This document shows, piece after piece, positions 11,226-22,439 of a DNA stretch of 64,000 bases. How positions within the stretch are numbered: the first letter of the stretch is position 1; each line of letters starts with the position of its first letter. The stretch is taken from the NCBI RefSeq assembly GCF_002878395.1, contig NC_061119.1, forward strand, positions 40,072,119-40,136,118. Direction: 5' to 3'. A program made the position numbers and the translations under genes. The notes beneath the pieces are model-generated. The model saw only the letters and a program-made list of their open reading frames with translations. It was not told the DNA's origin and did not search any database. Origin of the DNA: Capsicum annuum (lineage: Eukaryota; Streptophyta; Magnoliopsida; Solanales; Solanaceae).

Positions 11226-13789
11226 TGTAATAACCCATACTTTTCCTAGATAATTTCATCTCAAGAATGTCTAGTATTATCTTATAAATTAAATAATGGT
11301 TATTCCATGAGGAAATTTCAATATTTTCACTTTTTGTCATGTGAAAAATTCAATAAACTTTCCATCGATATAAGATTTTCCCAAATCCGATAACCGGGTC
11401 AGAAGTTATGACTATTTCAAGTTTTCATCATAAAACAGTGCCATATTAGTCAGTGGTGCGCCGCGCCACCAGAGGAAATGGCATTTGGTAAATTACAGTA
11501 GGGGTCCATGATTAAGGCGCATCACGCCAAGGCCCAAATTCAGAATTTTCCTTTTCCAGTGTCTTAGCACAATTACCTCCGCGTTGTCCCAAAGTTCCAG
11601 GTCGCAAAAGAAGTGGCAATGCGATGTCTCTACGTCACACTATCCCTCAGTTTCCCAATTGTCAAATTCCAGTGACATGGCATGATAGTGCTGCGTCGCG
11701 CCAGGGGTTCAGTTCAAGAAAATTTTACTGAAATTAAATGACGCATCCAAGATTAAAAGGGTCAACTTCCCACCCTTATTTAAGCTCTTTAATATGTGAT
11801 TCAATCATTTTTCCACTATAATATACTATTTTATCTCAAGTTTCTCTCAAGAACAATCTAGGGTTTTCATAGAAGATCCAATTTCAAGAAGGTTTCACCA
11901 TCAATCTTCACGAAATCATGAACTAAGGTATGTATAGTGTTCATTCATGGACTCCTTTCGTCCATGAAGCCCAAGAATCCCTTTTCTTAATTCAAGTTTA
12001 TGGATTTTCTTATGAATTTCATGATTAGGCTGCTCATGTTCATGTGGTTAATAAGAAATTGAATTCTACTCCATGTTGGGTGATAAATTCTATGTGGGTT
12101 ACATTATTATAGATATAGATTCATGCAAACCTATGATTAAACCCTTGAATGATAAAATTAGAATTGAACCATGATGTTTAATTATTTTACAATGATGTTT
12201 ACATGTACCATGCCTACAATATGTTTGATTAAATGCCTAGATGAAGGAAAAGTGCCTAACTAGCATGATACCATGAAATCCCCATGTATGTACAAGTTAT
12301 GTCTATCACATGTTTTGATGAAATGTTTCTATAAATGTATCATGGATTATGATATTAGTTATATGTTCAAGTAAGTTATGCTTGGTCATTTTCCTTCTAT
12401 CGAGTCCTGGGTGTACTTGTACCCGAAATAATAGCTGTGTGCCTAGAGTCATGTCATGTTTTCATGATACTCTCAGTCAAGCTATGAATCCTTAGACTTC
12501 AGATAGTCTTATGACTCAGGAAATCTCCATAATCTCATGAACTCAGTCAGTTGTCAGATATCAGTAGGATTCCGTCAGTCAATGAAATTCGGTCACTCAA
12601 CCCATGTTCAGTTCAGTAAATCATGTTCAAAGTCTATTTAGATGGGAGTAGGAATTAGCACTGAGTGAACCCCAGGATATGAACACACACTATCAGATGA
12701 GGGTATAATTCTTAGAAGTCACCCATGTATTTCAGAACTATGTAGCCAGCATAGGTTTAGACATCGACATTGTTCGATAAGGGTTGATGAGGTGGATAAG
12801 CACTGCCAGATAAGTGCCCCACCGTTCTTGTATAGGAGACACTATTAGATGAGGGTTGCCCACATCTTGTCCTTACCTGTGAAGCGGTATTCATACCTTC
12901 CAATTAGGGTTATAGATTGGACCCCAACTCAGCCATAATGGCATATTAGGAGTATGTCAGTTAGATAACTACTTCCCACAGTTTTATGTTACAGAATCAG
13001 GACTGTCAGACACAGTCAGTCAGTCTCAGTATTAGAACTCAGATAGTTCTTCAGATTTTAGGACTGTCAGATACAGTCAACTCAGATATAGTACGGAACT
13101 CAGATAGTTCCATCAGATTCAGTACTGTCAGATACAGTCATTCATGTTATCAGTTATATTCAGATTCAGTAATCATGTTATCACAGTATTAGTGTCAGTT
13201 CTTATGTCTCATGCATGTATTCTCATACTCATGATAGTTAGTCAGTTATTATTATTGTTCTTGTATATGAACCCAATGCATTTAGCCTACCTCACATGCA
13301 TACTAGTACATTCAAAGTACTGACGCATTTGTGCTATGGTTTCCTATACCATAGGTTTAGAGGCACAAGTTCTAGAGCAACAGTAGATTCTAGATATCCG
13401 CAAATAGAGTTAAAAGTGAGACATCATCTTTCGAGGACATGATTATTTCCCTATTATCTCATTAATCAGTTTATTAGTTGGAGTTAGTTAGGGACTTGTC
13501 CCATTAACTCCTTACTCAGATAGTTCATCCAGTTAGAGGCTTTCTAAACTATCATGTTTTAGACTTTAGTATGTTCAGTTTTGTTTTGGGTATTCTATCA
13601 CCCCACACAGATGTTCTATCATTCAGATTATGTTTAATATTGAACCTTATGGCCTTTCAGTTTATGTTTCCGTATTATAAAGTAATTTATACAGTATAAA
13701 GTTACAGATATTAGCCATGGGTTAGCTTGTGGTCCTTCGGGGTCATGAGCACCATGTAGCATTCTGGATACCAGATTTGGGGCGTTACA
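11226..13789 (+). repeat. 3' LTR of element D (complete, 2564 bp)
   Basis: It starts TGTAATAACCC after the purine tract and ends GGGGCGTTACA before the target duplication. It contains a CCGCGTCGCG-like cluster (about 11450-11710) and a 61-bp tandem repeat near 13000. Confidence 0.9.
13000..13182 (+). repeat. 61-bp tandem repeat, about three units, in D 3' LTR
   Basis: Units begin at 13000, 13061 and 13122 with GGACTGTCAGAYACAGTC or a variant and contain AGAACTCAGATAGTTC or a variant. Both cores are close to palindromic. Confidence 0.8.
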
Positions 13790-13794
13790 CCCTT

Positions 13795-14474
13795 TTAGCT
13801 TAACCTTTAGTGAACATCCTAATGCTTTATTAGCTCATAGGGATGATCATGTGCTTGAAACTTCTTTGACTTTTGATAATGTTCTTTTAGAGAATGAACT
13901 TGCATGTTCTACATCCTCTCCATGGATAGATTCTTCTCTCTTTAAGAACAATATCTTGTTTGAAGCTGATGAGCTCACTCTTAATGAATTACCTCACAGT
14001 GTGGAAAGAATTATTGATATAGCTCATCTTGAGGACTATATTCCATATGTCAACCCACTATGGTATGAAAACATTCTTCCTAAAGATGAAAATCTCTTCT
14101 TGAAAGATGACAGTGCTCTTAAGGAAAAAGAATGTGAAGTCTTGGAAAGGAATAATCAATTGGGTGATGATAACTTTGATTTGTTTGAATCTTTAAGAAA
14201 CCCAATAAGTTATTGTTCCTTAGAACATGATTGTGGAAGTGATCCTTTATATGACACCCCACCCTTGTTTGATATTTATAAGGATGAATTGCTTATTTCT
14301 TTTGAAGGCCTAAGTAATAATCCTTGTGATATTGGTGGTGGTATGTGTCCACTTAAGGATTCCTCCATTGAAAGAAAAAGTATCAATTGTTTGGAAATTT
14401 CTTCCTCTTCTACTTTGTGTGACCTTATTGTTGAGAATACTCATGGTGATTATTTTGAATCTAATAGTCAGTAG
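13795..14474 (+). pseudogene. Element C cargo ORF, second part (unknown function)
   Basis: This continues the frame of 8951-9464 after D is removed. It stays open for about 226 codons to the stop at 14472. It is strongly acidic (EADELTLNELPHSVERIID; LGDDNFDLFESLRNPISY) and rich in Asp, Glu, Ser and Leu. I see no membrane segment, zinc finger or catalytic motif. The long open frame in an otherwise decayed element suggests a protein coded until fairly late. Confidence 0.6.
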
Positions 14475-14503
14475 TACATGAGGGGACCTTAGTTGAAGTT
14501 GAC

Positions 14504-15498
14504 TTGAGTGATACCTTCTCTACTCTCCCTTTGCTTTTGATGATGCTTATGCTAATAAGGAGAGTATATCTTTTAGTTTGGGTGAATTTAGTAGGGAAAA
14601 AGAGTATTTCCCAGACCTATGTCTATGGCCACTCTTTCCATTTAACCCCGGTGCCAAATATGGATATGGTGATTGTGGCACACCTAACTTATTGCTTGGT
14701 CCACATGACAAGAAAATTTTTAATGAGGGTGTTGGTATCCTTCCCTATGATGAGAAGTCTTACTCAAGGATCCACAATCCACTTGAGGGGTCAATATTGT
14801 GTAAGGGAAAGACCTCTAACCAAGATGAAGGGTTTTTAAAGAAGGAAAGCCATGAAAAGCACCAAGAGAGTTCACCATTGTGTGTTTCCCTTCTTGACCA
14901 AGGTTTCACCACTTATAGGTCAAGAAGAAAGTCTTTCATTGAAACTACTTTAGACAAACTCCATTCATGTGATACCCTTCCTCATTATATGAGTAGAGAT
15001 GATGACCTCCTCCTCAAAGGTGGTATCATTCTTAAGTACCCGAGGAAAAATATGTCATTGTCTCTTTTTGGTATTGCTTATATCTTTGCATCCTTTTTTA
15101 ACACACTTGTGATTAAGTTGCATGAATCCCAACTTGTGGATGTCAAGTTGATGATTTACTTGAAAGGAAGAAGTCATATGTGGTTAAATGTCGTGATTCC
15201 ATCCTTGTGTGCCTTATATGCTATGTCTTTTGAGACAAATAGCCTTCCTATAGATAATAGCACCATGGATGATGCTTTTACAATTGATTCCTTCCTGTAC
15301 TACCTCTTTGATTATGATGATATCCATGTTATTCTTGGATTTATTTTATGTAAAGGTAGGAAACTTATTGATTGGTCCACTTATTTGAATGACATTGCTA
15401 TATGGATCTTGTGGACTTTAAAACCAATTGAGACACCACTTTTGATGTGGTCATTTGAAGAGGTAAAGAACAATTGTGTCTTATGGATACTAAGGTGA
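14504..15498 (+). pseudogene. Element C cargo ORF, third part, shifted frame
   Basis: After stops at 14472-14520 a related-looking product continues in another frame (FAFDDAYANKESISFSLGEF), open to 15498, about 306 codons from 14578. It contains CLWPLFPFNPGAKYGYGDCG and a C-terminal part with hydrophobic runs (SLFGIAYIFASFFNTLVI). The shift looks like one indel within a once-single ORF of about 700 codons. No family is recognised. From 15499 to 15783 the frame is broken, ending at the purine tract. Confidence 0.55.
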
Positions 15499-15770
15499 AG
15501 GTAGTTTTACCTTTTGAACTATTTGATGCCATTATGACCTTTGTGATTTCCTTATCTCTTGATGAAACCCATAGCCAACCCTTTTCTACACTCTTCGATA
15601 AGTTTCTAACGTTCAAAACAACGGATCCTTCATTATATCTTAAGTGTGTGTAACCTTGGCATGATGCTATGATTATTTGTTCTAACCCTAACCCTCATAT
15701 CATGAGGATATTGTATTTGTTTGTCCTTCCTTTTGTTTTCAAGGTTTGGATTCGAGGTTGAATTCTTTTT

Positions 15771-15783
15771 AAGAAGCGGAGGA
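15771..15783 (+). other. Polypurine tract of element C
   Basis: The sequence AGAAGCGGAGGA lies directly before the 3' LTR start TGATAAAAGCC. E has a matching tract (AGAAGGAGAGGA on the minus strand, about 24225-24237). Confidence 0.75.
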
Positions 15784-16428
15784 TGATAAAAGCCAAATTA
15801 CCTCCGGACCTTTGGATGAGATACGTATAATGCTCGAGGTGCTTGATGACTCCTTGGTTCTTTCAAAAGATGCCACACGGAGGATGATTAATATTAAGGA
15901 GGGTCAAAGGACTTTGATGAGGTCGAACGAGTGCAAAATGAGGCTCGAAAGCCCCTTGGAAGGGTCATGCACCCAAGGCACTTTAGATCCGCTCTAGCAT
16001 TTCAAGAGCGGGTTAAAACAGCCACTAGTGGGTCTTTTCTTACATTTGGGTCACTTTTGGGCCCTAATTTTGTAATATTTAGCCAAACTATAAATGCTTG
16101 GTAGCTAGGCATATTTTGTTAGTTTTTGGATGATAATTTTTATACGATGTATTCATGAGACTCCATGGGAGTGTTTGAGTGCTTGGAAAAGCATTTGTTG
16201 AACCTTGTTTAGAAACGTTGGTTGTAAGGTAAATCTAATCCCATTTGCAGTCACCATAAGAGTTAGGTGCCTATTGATAGTTATTAAGGGAGGTTTTAGG
16301 ATTTGATACATCCTTCGAGTTCCCTTTCGGTATCAATTTCATGTCTATCTTCCTATCTTGGTTATTCTATCCTTCTATCTTTATTTTTCGCGTCTTAAAT
16401 TTGAGTCCTCATGATTCGATTCTTATCA
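15784..16428 (+). repeat. 3' LTR of element C
   Basis: It starts TGATAAAAGCC, ends TATCA, and is followed by the target duplication gattg. It aligns with 5949-6600, with many single differences and small gaps, so the insertion is not recent. Confidence 0.9.
16088..16097 (+). promoter_or_regulatory. Putative TATA box in C 3' LTR
   Basis: CTATAAATGC sits mid-LTR, where the U3 promoter is expected. J has ACTATAAATAC at the same place (53306-53316), and the 5' LTR of C has the variant CTATAGATGC. Confidence 0.5.
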
Positions 16429-16433
16429 GATTG

Positions 16434-17300
16434 AGTACCCTATGTCTTGGGACCATTACTAGGCTGGGAATGTTGATTGTTCATGGGCCTAGGTGCAGGC
16501 GTACTAGCAGATGACTGAGTATTCCCCCAAAACTTCTTTATGAAAGGTTGTTTTGTAACTTTTACCACTATTTTGGTGGTTCACTTCGTAATATGTAGGT
16601 TTGGCCCTCTTACTCTGACGTTCCACATCTTCTGCTTGATTTTTTTCGTTCTCTATCTATTGTATGTACACCAATAACCTGGATATGTTCATATCATTGT
16701 TCAAAATTGATGCTTTGCACTCTAGCACCAAATTGTTTGAGATACCAGAATAAAATTTCCTCGTTCAAGCTTTCATATTAGACACCAACTCAAGGGAATA
16801 GGGAGATAACTAAGTGAACTTTAGAGCATACTCTTTAACACTCATCTTTTCTTGGTTCAAATTCATAAATTCCTCAGCCTTAGCTTTCATCAAATCCTGA
16901 GAAAAAATGTGATCAAGAAAGGCCTCAACAAAGTCTTCCCAATTAGCCAGTTCAGCATCTTCACTCCTAATCTTCTCCCACTCACCATACTACTGATAAG
17001 CCACCTCTTTCATCTGGTAGGCCACAAAATCCACTCTCTCTGAATCACTAGCATGCATAACTCTATAAAATTCTCTATCTCATCAACAAACTCTTGAGGA
17101 TATTCCTCAAATTTGTATTCCCTAAAGGCCAGTGGGTTTAGCCACATAAACTGACCAACCTGAGTAATATCTGAGGAACCCAGTAGAAGCAGTTGGACTA
17201 GAAGTGCGGACTCCATTCTAGTTCTGTATCTAATGAGAAAGATAGACCTCCTCAGCATTTGTCTTTATGGGGACGGAGGTTCCATCTGAAGTCCTTTTTT
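16434..17300 (-). pseudogene. Element A gag
   Basis: The minus strand encodes a gypsy gag: DITQVGQFMWLNPLAFREYKF, then EEYPQEFVDEIENF, and further down text matching YALKFTQLSRYSPEL and the gag tail. This is the Retrotrans_gag core that packages element RNA. The frame is broken by indels. It joins the zinc-knuckle part at 5948 once C and one target copy are removed (...TQSQPSVAQSS...). Confidence 0.75.
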
Positions 17301-17514
17301 TGTTAGTCCTTTTGGAGGCATGACCTGAAATATGAGAAAATTAAGAGTTAGAAGAATTTTCTTAGAACTAGACTTTCTAGCAAGAACTCAGAACATAAAT
17401 AAAGGCAAATATACCTAAATGTAATATATCCCTTAATAAGTGTGATGCACAACATACCCATAAAAGAAACTCTACTTGACACGGCTTCATAGATACCCTA
17501 ATACGTTGAAGCTT

Positions 17515-17526
17515 GCTCTGATACCA
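17515..17526 (-). other. Primer binding site of element A
   Basis: The minus strand reads TGGTATCAGAGC, the standard site for initiator methionine tRNA, about 9 bases inside the 5' LTR. Confidence 0.85.
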
Positions 17527-17535
17527 AGTTCTCCA

Positions 17536-19419
17536 TGACTTGAGTCGAGGCCTTGGACATAACGGTAAAACCAAACCAACAAAGGCCCAGAAAACCCCTT
17601 AGCATAACGACATACACATAACCATTATTAAAGTGTGGAAACTGTACCCAAAGATAATAAAATTCAACTTAAAAAAGAATTGTGAAACCAAATCTTGAAA
17701 TATGACATAATACCACCTATAACATCAGTCTACAAAGCCTCTAACATTATAAATAAAATCCTAAGTTAAAATATGGCCCCGGAAATACCACAAACAAAAT
17801 AGCTTATGTCCAAAGAAACAAAACCAAATGTCATCCAGAAGATCGAGGGCTTACCACTCGCTACTTAATGTCCTAAGAAGATAGTGTTGCACTGAATCAC
17901 GAGAAAATGCCTCCGAATGTACATTATGAAAAGATGTAGCATCCGAGTACGCTCAATATGACTAGTACTAATATGCAACCCAAGGAAGAGGGACCAAGCA
18001 ATTTGTCAAGTAAATCATAAGATAATATAAATCTCAATAAAAAGGGAATCATGGAATAAGGAGCTGTCAAAATATAATAATTCTTTAACTTTATTCATGG
18101 ACTAAGTAGTTTCACCAACCTTAGGCAACCCACAAGCTAAATGGGTCTGGTCTTCCCCCAAATGGTGAGGCCTCAATCCATGATTCTTGCATCAATCGAG
18201 ATGAACTTCATTTGGCCATCATATCATACTGTCCTCATAGAGGAAACATAGATAAGGTTGTCCTATTAGGGAGAAAACAACCTCTTAATCGGCAAAACAT
18301 AGGTTTCAGGTGTTGGTCACTGGGACTTACACCTTCTCGATGAACTAACTAAATAATTCTCTTTAAGCCCAATTAAAATATTTTTCATAAACATTTATCC
18401 ATAGAGTTTTTTTTAAGGCATTCACATTTTGGTAGCATCATACCATCTATATCATGAAAAAATCATTATCATCAAATATTATTGACTCTTAACCCCATCA
18501 TTCAAAATCATAACATAACCATTGTTAAATTTTTGTATGAGTCTTAAAACAAGTCATAAATTTCAACACTTTCATCAGTTCAAAGGACATGGTGACATAC
18601 TCGTATATGAAGCATTCTAATTTAAAATATTTTTAAAAGGGTTAAAGATTATAATTTCATCATTTAACCTTTTAAATTCATATATGAAAGCACACCGATT
18701 TCAGTTAGTTGTCTCAAGTATCAAAACCCTCTACTAGTGATCGGAAAATAATTTATAACAAGAGGAAAATCAATATTAAGTTTTTCACAAATGTAATCCT
18801 CAACCCTAGTTTCAAACTGTCAATATAATATACACAAATACTAATTAAAACATCACTTTGTGTATTTGAAGTAGGGGTTCTCAACATACCTATTGATGGA
18901 AAGAGCTTCAGGAAATAGCTTGAGATTCGAGTCTTGGCTCAAGAACCCTAGTTACTTTTGCTTCTAAGAGTTATGGGGAAGAGTAAAATGAATTTGCGAC
19001 TGATGAAAGTCATATTTAGGGAGTTGGAGTCATTTATAAAGAATGGGAGATGGTCTTCATAGAGTAAAAAGTCCCAACACCCTTAAAATAATGTTAAAAA
19101 TAAAGTCTTATCAGGTAAAAGAGGGAGTGGCACGCACACTATCGCATGGCCTACCCCCTTGTGTTGCATGGCCCATCGTGGGGCTCCACCCCTTTGGCAC
19201 ACAACCTATGGCAAGGGTCAACCAGTAGCCTCCTGTGTTAGCGGTTATGCGATGCTAGGCCAATGCATGGCCTCCTAGCTTGCGACGCATGGTCCCATTT
19301 CAAGGCCTAAGCTTTCCTAACACTACCCAACTCATCCCCTATCTATTTCTACTCGATCTAAGGGTCGCATAGGCTCATTTCTAGCTCTAAATGGACATCC
19401 GAACATATAGGGCGTTACA
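17536..19419 (-). repeat. 5' LTR of element A (about 1884 bp)
   Basis: It begins TGTAACGCCC at 19419 on the minus strand and ends near TCA at 17536, next to the primer site. The part 18790-19419 aligns with 1-635. A GCGACGCATGG motif cluster lies at about 19130-19300. The boundary at 17536 is the less certain one. Confidence 0.8.
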
Positions 19420-19429
19420 AAAATACTTC

Positions 19430-19577
19430 CCAAAAAAAGGTTATGGATTGTATCCAAGCACTATGAATTTCTCGTAATGTCATTTGGATTGATGAATGTA
19501 TACACTGGACGTGTGAATAGAGTATTCAATCTATATTTATAGAAGTTCCTGGCTTCGTTTCTGGATTAGTCGGGGCT
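19430..19577 (+). pseudogene. Gypsy reverse transcriptase fragment
   Basis: The plus strand encodes [14 protein letters not shown] and RVNRVFNLYL, then KFLASFLD. This matches the gypsy RT stretch before the FIDD motif ([14 protein letters not shown]). It is the flank into which A inserted and has no neighbouring domains. Confidence 0.75.
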
Positions 19578-20251
19578 CCAATGCGGGTACCAGACATTGG
19601 ATGAGAAACCAAAAATAATAATATACTTGTATTTTCCTCTCTGGGTTAAATTTCATATATTCAACTTACAAAGATTCACAATTAACATGAGAAAATATTT
19701 TGCTCATCAAATAGAAAACATATGTCGCAATTTAACAAAATTTACACATCCTATTTACTTTTCTTGCAATTTTTTTTTGGCTCATAAAATTTTTCTTTAA
19801 AATAAAATAAAAATCTTTAATAGTAATAAGTACAAGAAAGGAGGGTTGGGCCTTACCTTATCCTAATGAGGTTATGAACCTCTACAATTAAAAACCACAA
19901 AGAAAATAAGAACTAGAAAGAATTAGGTATTCTATGACCATCACATAATTTATAATAAACTCTATGATGATATTACATAGGAGGATTCTTAAGTAATGCA
20001 AATTATATTATCCGAGAAGAAAGTTGATTTATCAGACTCAAACTTTCTTTTTCAAATAGATGAACTAAAAAGATAGATTACTATTCTAAAGTAACCTGGA
20101 GTATTTTTCTCTCGTCTACTTCTTCATATCTATCCAATAGCTCTTGATAGTTCATCACTTCTTGGGTTTTTGGATCTTATTAAAGTTGTTGCAGTCATTT
20201 GATTCTGCTTTGCCAGTCGCATCGGTAGGTGCCTTGGAAGAACTTCCGCAG
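19578..20251 (+). other. No gene seen; AT-rich non-coding
   Basis: From 19578 there is a short phrase (GTCGGGGCTCCAATGCG) followed by an ATA-rich tail, which may be the end of a small retroposon. The rest is AT-rich with no ORF or repeat structure that I can support. Confidence 0.4.
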
Positions 20252-22020
20252 TCATCTTACCACCTCAACTGCTCTTTCTTTCATGCTTATTTTTATTATT
20301 GCGTTGTTGCCTTGGATAGATATCTTCATCCGTAGATGCAATTGCAAAACAATGATCCAACATATCTTCTTCTTTACTTTCCTCAAAGATATTCTCATCT
20401 TGTAGTTAACAAATCTATTTGAAGAGAATTGACTACTACCACCAACATATAGCTGTTTATTAGTGTTAATAAGTGTCAGAGAGGTCACCTTTTCAACATC
20501 ATAACTCACCAAATGATCATTTAAAGTTGCAACAACATCTTGTGATGGAAAAACTTTCCTAAATGTTACTGATTTAGCACTTCTAGGCACAAAAATAGGA
20601 GCTGTGGGGCTCAAATTGTTTTGCATAGGAGAAGAAGTGACCTTTTCTTCCTCTTCATTTACTAAATCTGCTTAACTTTGTGCAAATGTCACACTTTGTT
20701 GCACCTTATTGGAAATAACCAATTGATGTTTAGAGTTAGTTTAAGAAATTTAGACCTTACCTTTCTCAATACTTCGATCATTCCGTTGATCTCACCAAAC
20801 AATTGCAATGATTCTGAAGGAACATGCACAATATTATTCGTCAGAGCATCAAAAGTGTTAAGACACAGAACCTCCCTTGGAACAATTGCTCGAGCACTTG
20901 AGTTAGTAGTTTGACTGCCTATGTTTTGTTGCATTTGTTGTGAATTGGTAAACCAATTCTAACACCTGGAGAGATTTTCGTTGTCACCACAGTGCAATTT
21001 GAATCCTGTACTAATTTCCTTTCAGTGTCATATTCAGATTGATGTTCTTTCACAGAGCAACTAAAGCTTGATTAATTATGCTAGCATCATCCAAGATAGC
21101 GGGTTCTTCACCTACACTTTCATCCAGCTGAGCAGTAACTATAGCCAACTGATCCCTTTGGCCATCACCTACTGATTGGACCTAATCATACATAGATTTT
21201 GATATCTACATATATTTTCTGCAAAATATTTCTTTGTTGGCTAGGAATAGAAGCGTTATTTCCACTACCAAATTTTTTAGCTTGTTCGTGACCTACAACT
21301 TCAACTTGTTCGTTACCAGCCCTTGTTCCTTTCCTTAATAGCTTTTCAGAATTATTCTTCGGCAAATTCAAGTATTAGACTTAGCCAAAACGGTAGCTAA
21401 AGCTGCAGCACAATCAAATTTCTAGACATTCCTTGTATGAGTTCATTACTAGCTCGCTTTGCATCTAATATCTCCCTTGCATCACCTTAATATTTTTCAA
21501 CATAAGTTTCCTCTTTTGATGCTTCTTGTTGAGTTTTTGTTGCATTTTTTATCAATATTAATCGAGATTTACTTTTGACATAGTTTTGGTGATTACAAAA
21601 GGTGCAATAACTTGGCAAATTATCATATACAAACTCCTGAAAGTGATCCATAATCTTTCCAGATTTCTCATCGACATATTGAAGTTTCATTCGTTGCATC
21701 AGCTTTGCTAATAAGTCCAGTTCCACTTTGACCCTAGCTGTTCTAGGTATCGACCTCTCTTGTGTGGCTTTATAAACAGCAATTATATTATCCGCTGCCG
21801 ATGCAATGGACAGTAAGGACGGCTCTGCAAACAACTCCAGCGGTTAAATTAGGAAAAGGTATCCAAACAAAAGCTTTTGCAGTTTCTTCTGTGGGATTGA
21901 AACCAATTGTCCAAGGAAAGACTCTGAACTAGTGTTGAGTACCATTGTATAATAGGTACCATTCATGCAAGGTTTAACTACATCACTAGCTATAAAAATC
22001 ACCAAAACAAAACCTGAAAT
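20252..22020 (-). pseudogene. LINE ORF1-like DUF4283/zinc-knuckle protein fragment
   Basis: On the minus strand, 21990-21487 reads EETAKAFVWIPFPNLT, then FAEPSLLSIASAADN. It continues to TARVKVELDLLAKLMQRMKLQY and LPSYCTFCNHQNYV. This is the DUF4283 nucleic-acid-binding domain followed by a CCHC-type knuckle, as in ORF1 of nightshade LINEs. A low-complexity C-terminal part follows with several frame breaks (20252-21371), including VLCLNTFDALTNNIVHV. No ORF2 follows, so it is a fragment. Confidence 0.65.
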
Positions 22021-22021
22021 A

Positions 22022-22250
22022 CCAGGGCAGGGCCGGAGCTAGGGAGCATAAGGGGGTTCATCCTAACTCCTTTCCTAGGAAAATTACACTAAATAAATAT
22101 AAGACGAAAATTACTTTTTAAGATAAAAATTACTTTTTACGTGAAAATCATGGCTACCCTTCATACTAGGTAGGAATTAGAAGTATGCAGGTTACATCAC
22201 ACTCAAACCTATGGTACATACTTAATACTTACAATACATTTTCCAGAAGG
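22022..22250 (+). repeat. Dispersed repeat starting GGGCCGGAGCTAGGG
   Basis: The phrases GCCGGAGCTAGG, AAGGGGGTTCATCC and a run of 'aaaattactttt' repeats are what I recall from dispersed short repeats near nightshade genes. I see no second copy in the window and cannot assign a family. Confidence 0.4.
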
Positions 22251-22255
22251 GATCG

Positions 22256-22437
22256 GAAGCGTTGGCGTAACTGATAAAGTTGCTTCTATGTGACCAAGAG
22301 GTAATGGGTTCTACTCGTGGAAAAATCCTCTTGTAGAAATGCAGGACAAGGTTGTGAATAATAGACCCTTGTGATCCCGGCCCTTCCTCTGAATAGGAGG
22401 TACTTTCATACTCCGGGTTACCCTTAAGGTATACATC
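22256..22437 (+). mobile_element. TS-type SINE (plus strand)
   Basis: It contains GCGTTGGCGTAACTGATAAAG, close to an A box, and GGGTTCTACTC, close to a B box, of an RNA polymerase III promoter. The typical TS SINE body follows (aatagacccttgtg, cggcccttcc). It lies directly at the stop codon end of the DGD1 last exon. It is diverged from the minus-strand copy at 22680-22865. Confidence 0.75.
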
Positions 22438-22439
22438 TA

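Larger units (their letters stand above)
9465..13789 (+). mobile_element. Element D: deleted gypsy LTR retrotransposon nested in C
   Basis: It is flanked by a perfect 5-bp target duplication, ccctt (9460-9464 and 13790-13794). It has a truncated left LTR (9465-10880), 345 bp of 3' internal sequence with a purine tract, and a complete right LTR (11226-13789). All coding sequence and the primer site are gone. The ends TGTAATACCC and GGGGCGTTACA and the LTR text place it near the chromovirus LTRs of A and L. Confidence 0.9.
5949..16428 (+). mobile_element. Element C: large non-autonomous gypsy-like LTR retrotransposon with cargo ORFs
   Basis: Two LTRs of 652 and 645 bp begin TGATA and end TATCA, a 5-bp inverted terminal repeat. 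The target duplication is gactg (5944-5948) and gattg (16429-16433). A degenerate Met-tRNA primer site follows the left LTR, and a purine tract precedes the right one. Inside are a gag-like ORF, a scrap resembling the end of a protease, and a long acidic ORF of unknown function. No RT, RNase H or integrase is seen, so the element must have relied on another one. Without D it is about 6.2 kb. Confidence 0.85.
1..19419 (-). mobile_element. Element A: Del/Tekay-like Ty3/gypsy chromovirus, nearly complete, with nested insertions
   Basis: Read on the minus strand the order is 5' LTR, Met-tRNA primer site, gag, zinc knuckle, protease, reverse transcriptase, RNase H, integrase, chromodomain, polypurine tract and 3' LTR, which is the chromovirus order. 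The sequence near position 1 aligns to that near 18790, giving the two LTRs. The frame is broken throughout, and two foreign insertions (solo LTR B in RNase H, element C in gag) split it. The 3' LTR runs out of the window, so the outer target-site duplication cannot be tested. Confidence 0.9.

Noticed and set aside
14504..14839. A 111-codon ORF overlapping the cargo ORF
   Set aside because: It is a shadow frame of the 14578-15498 reading frame, with a biased Leu/Met composition.
17515..17526. tRNA gene fragments suggested by TGGTATCAGAGC motifs and by A/B boxes
   Set aside because: The motifs are primer sites next to LTRs or SINE promoters. No cloverleaf can be folded from the flanks.
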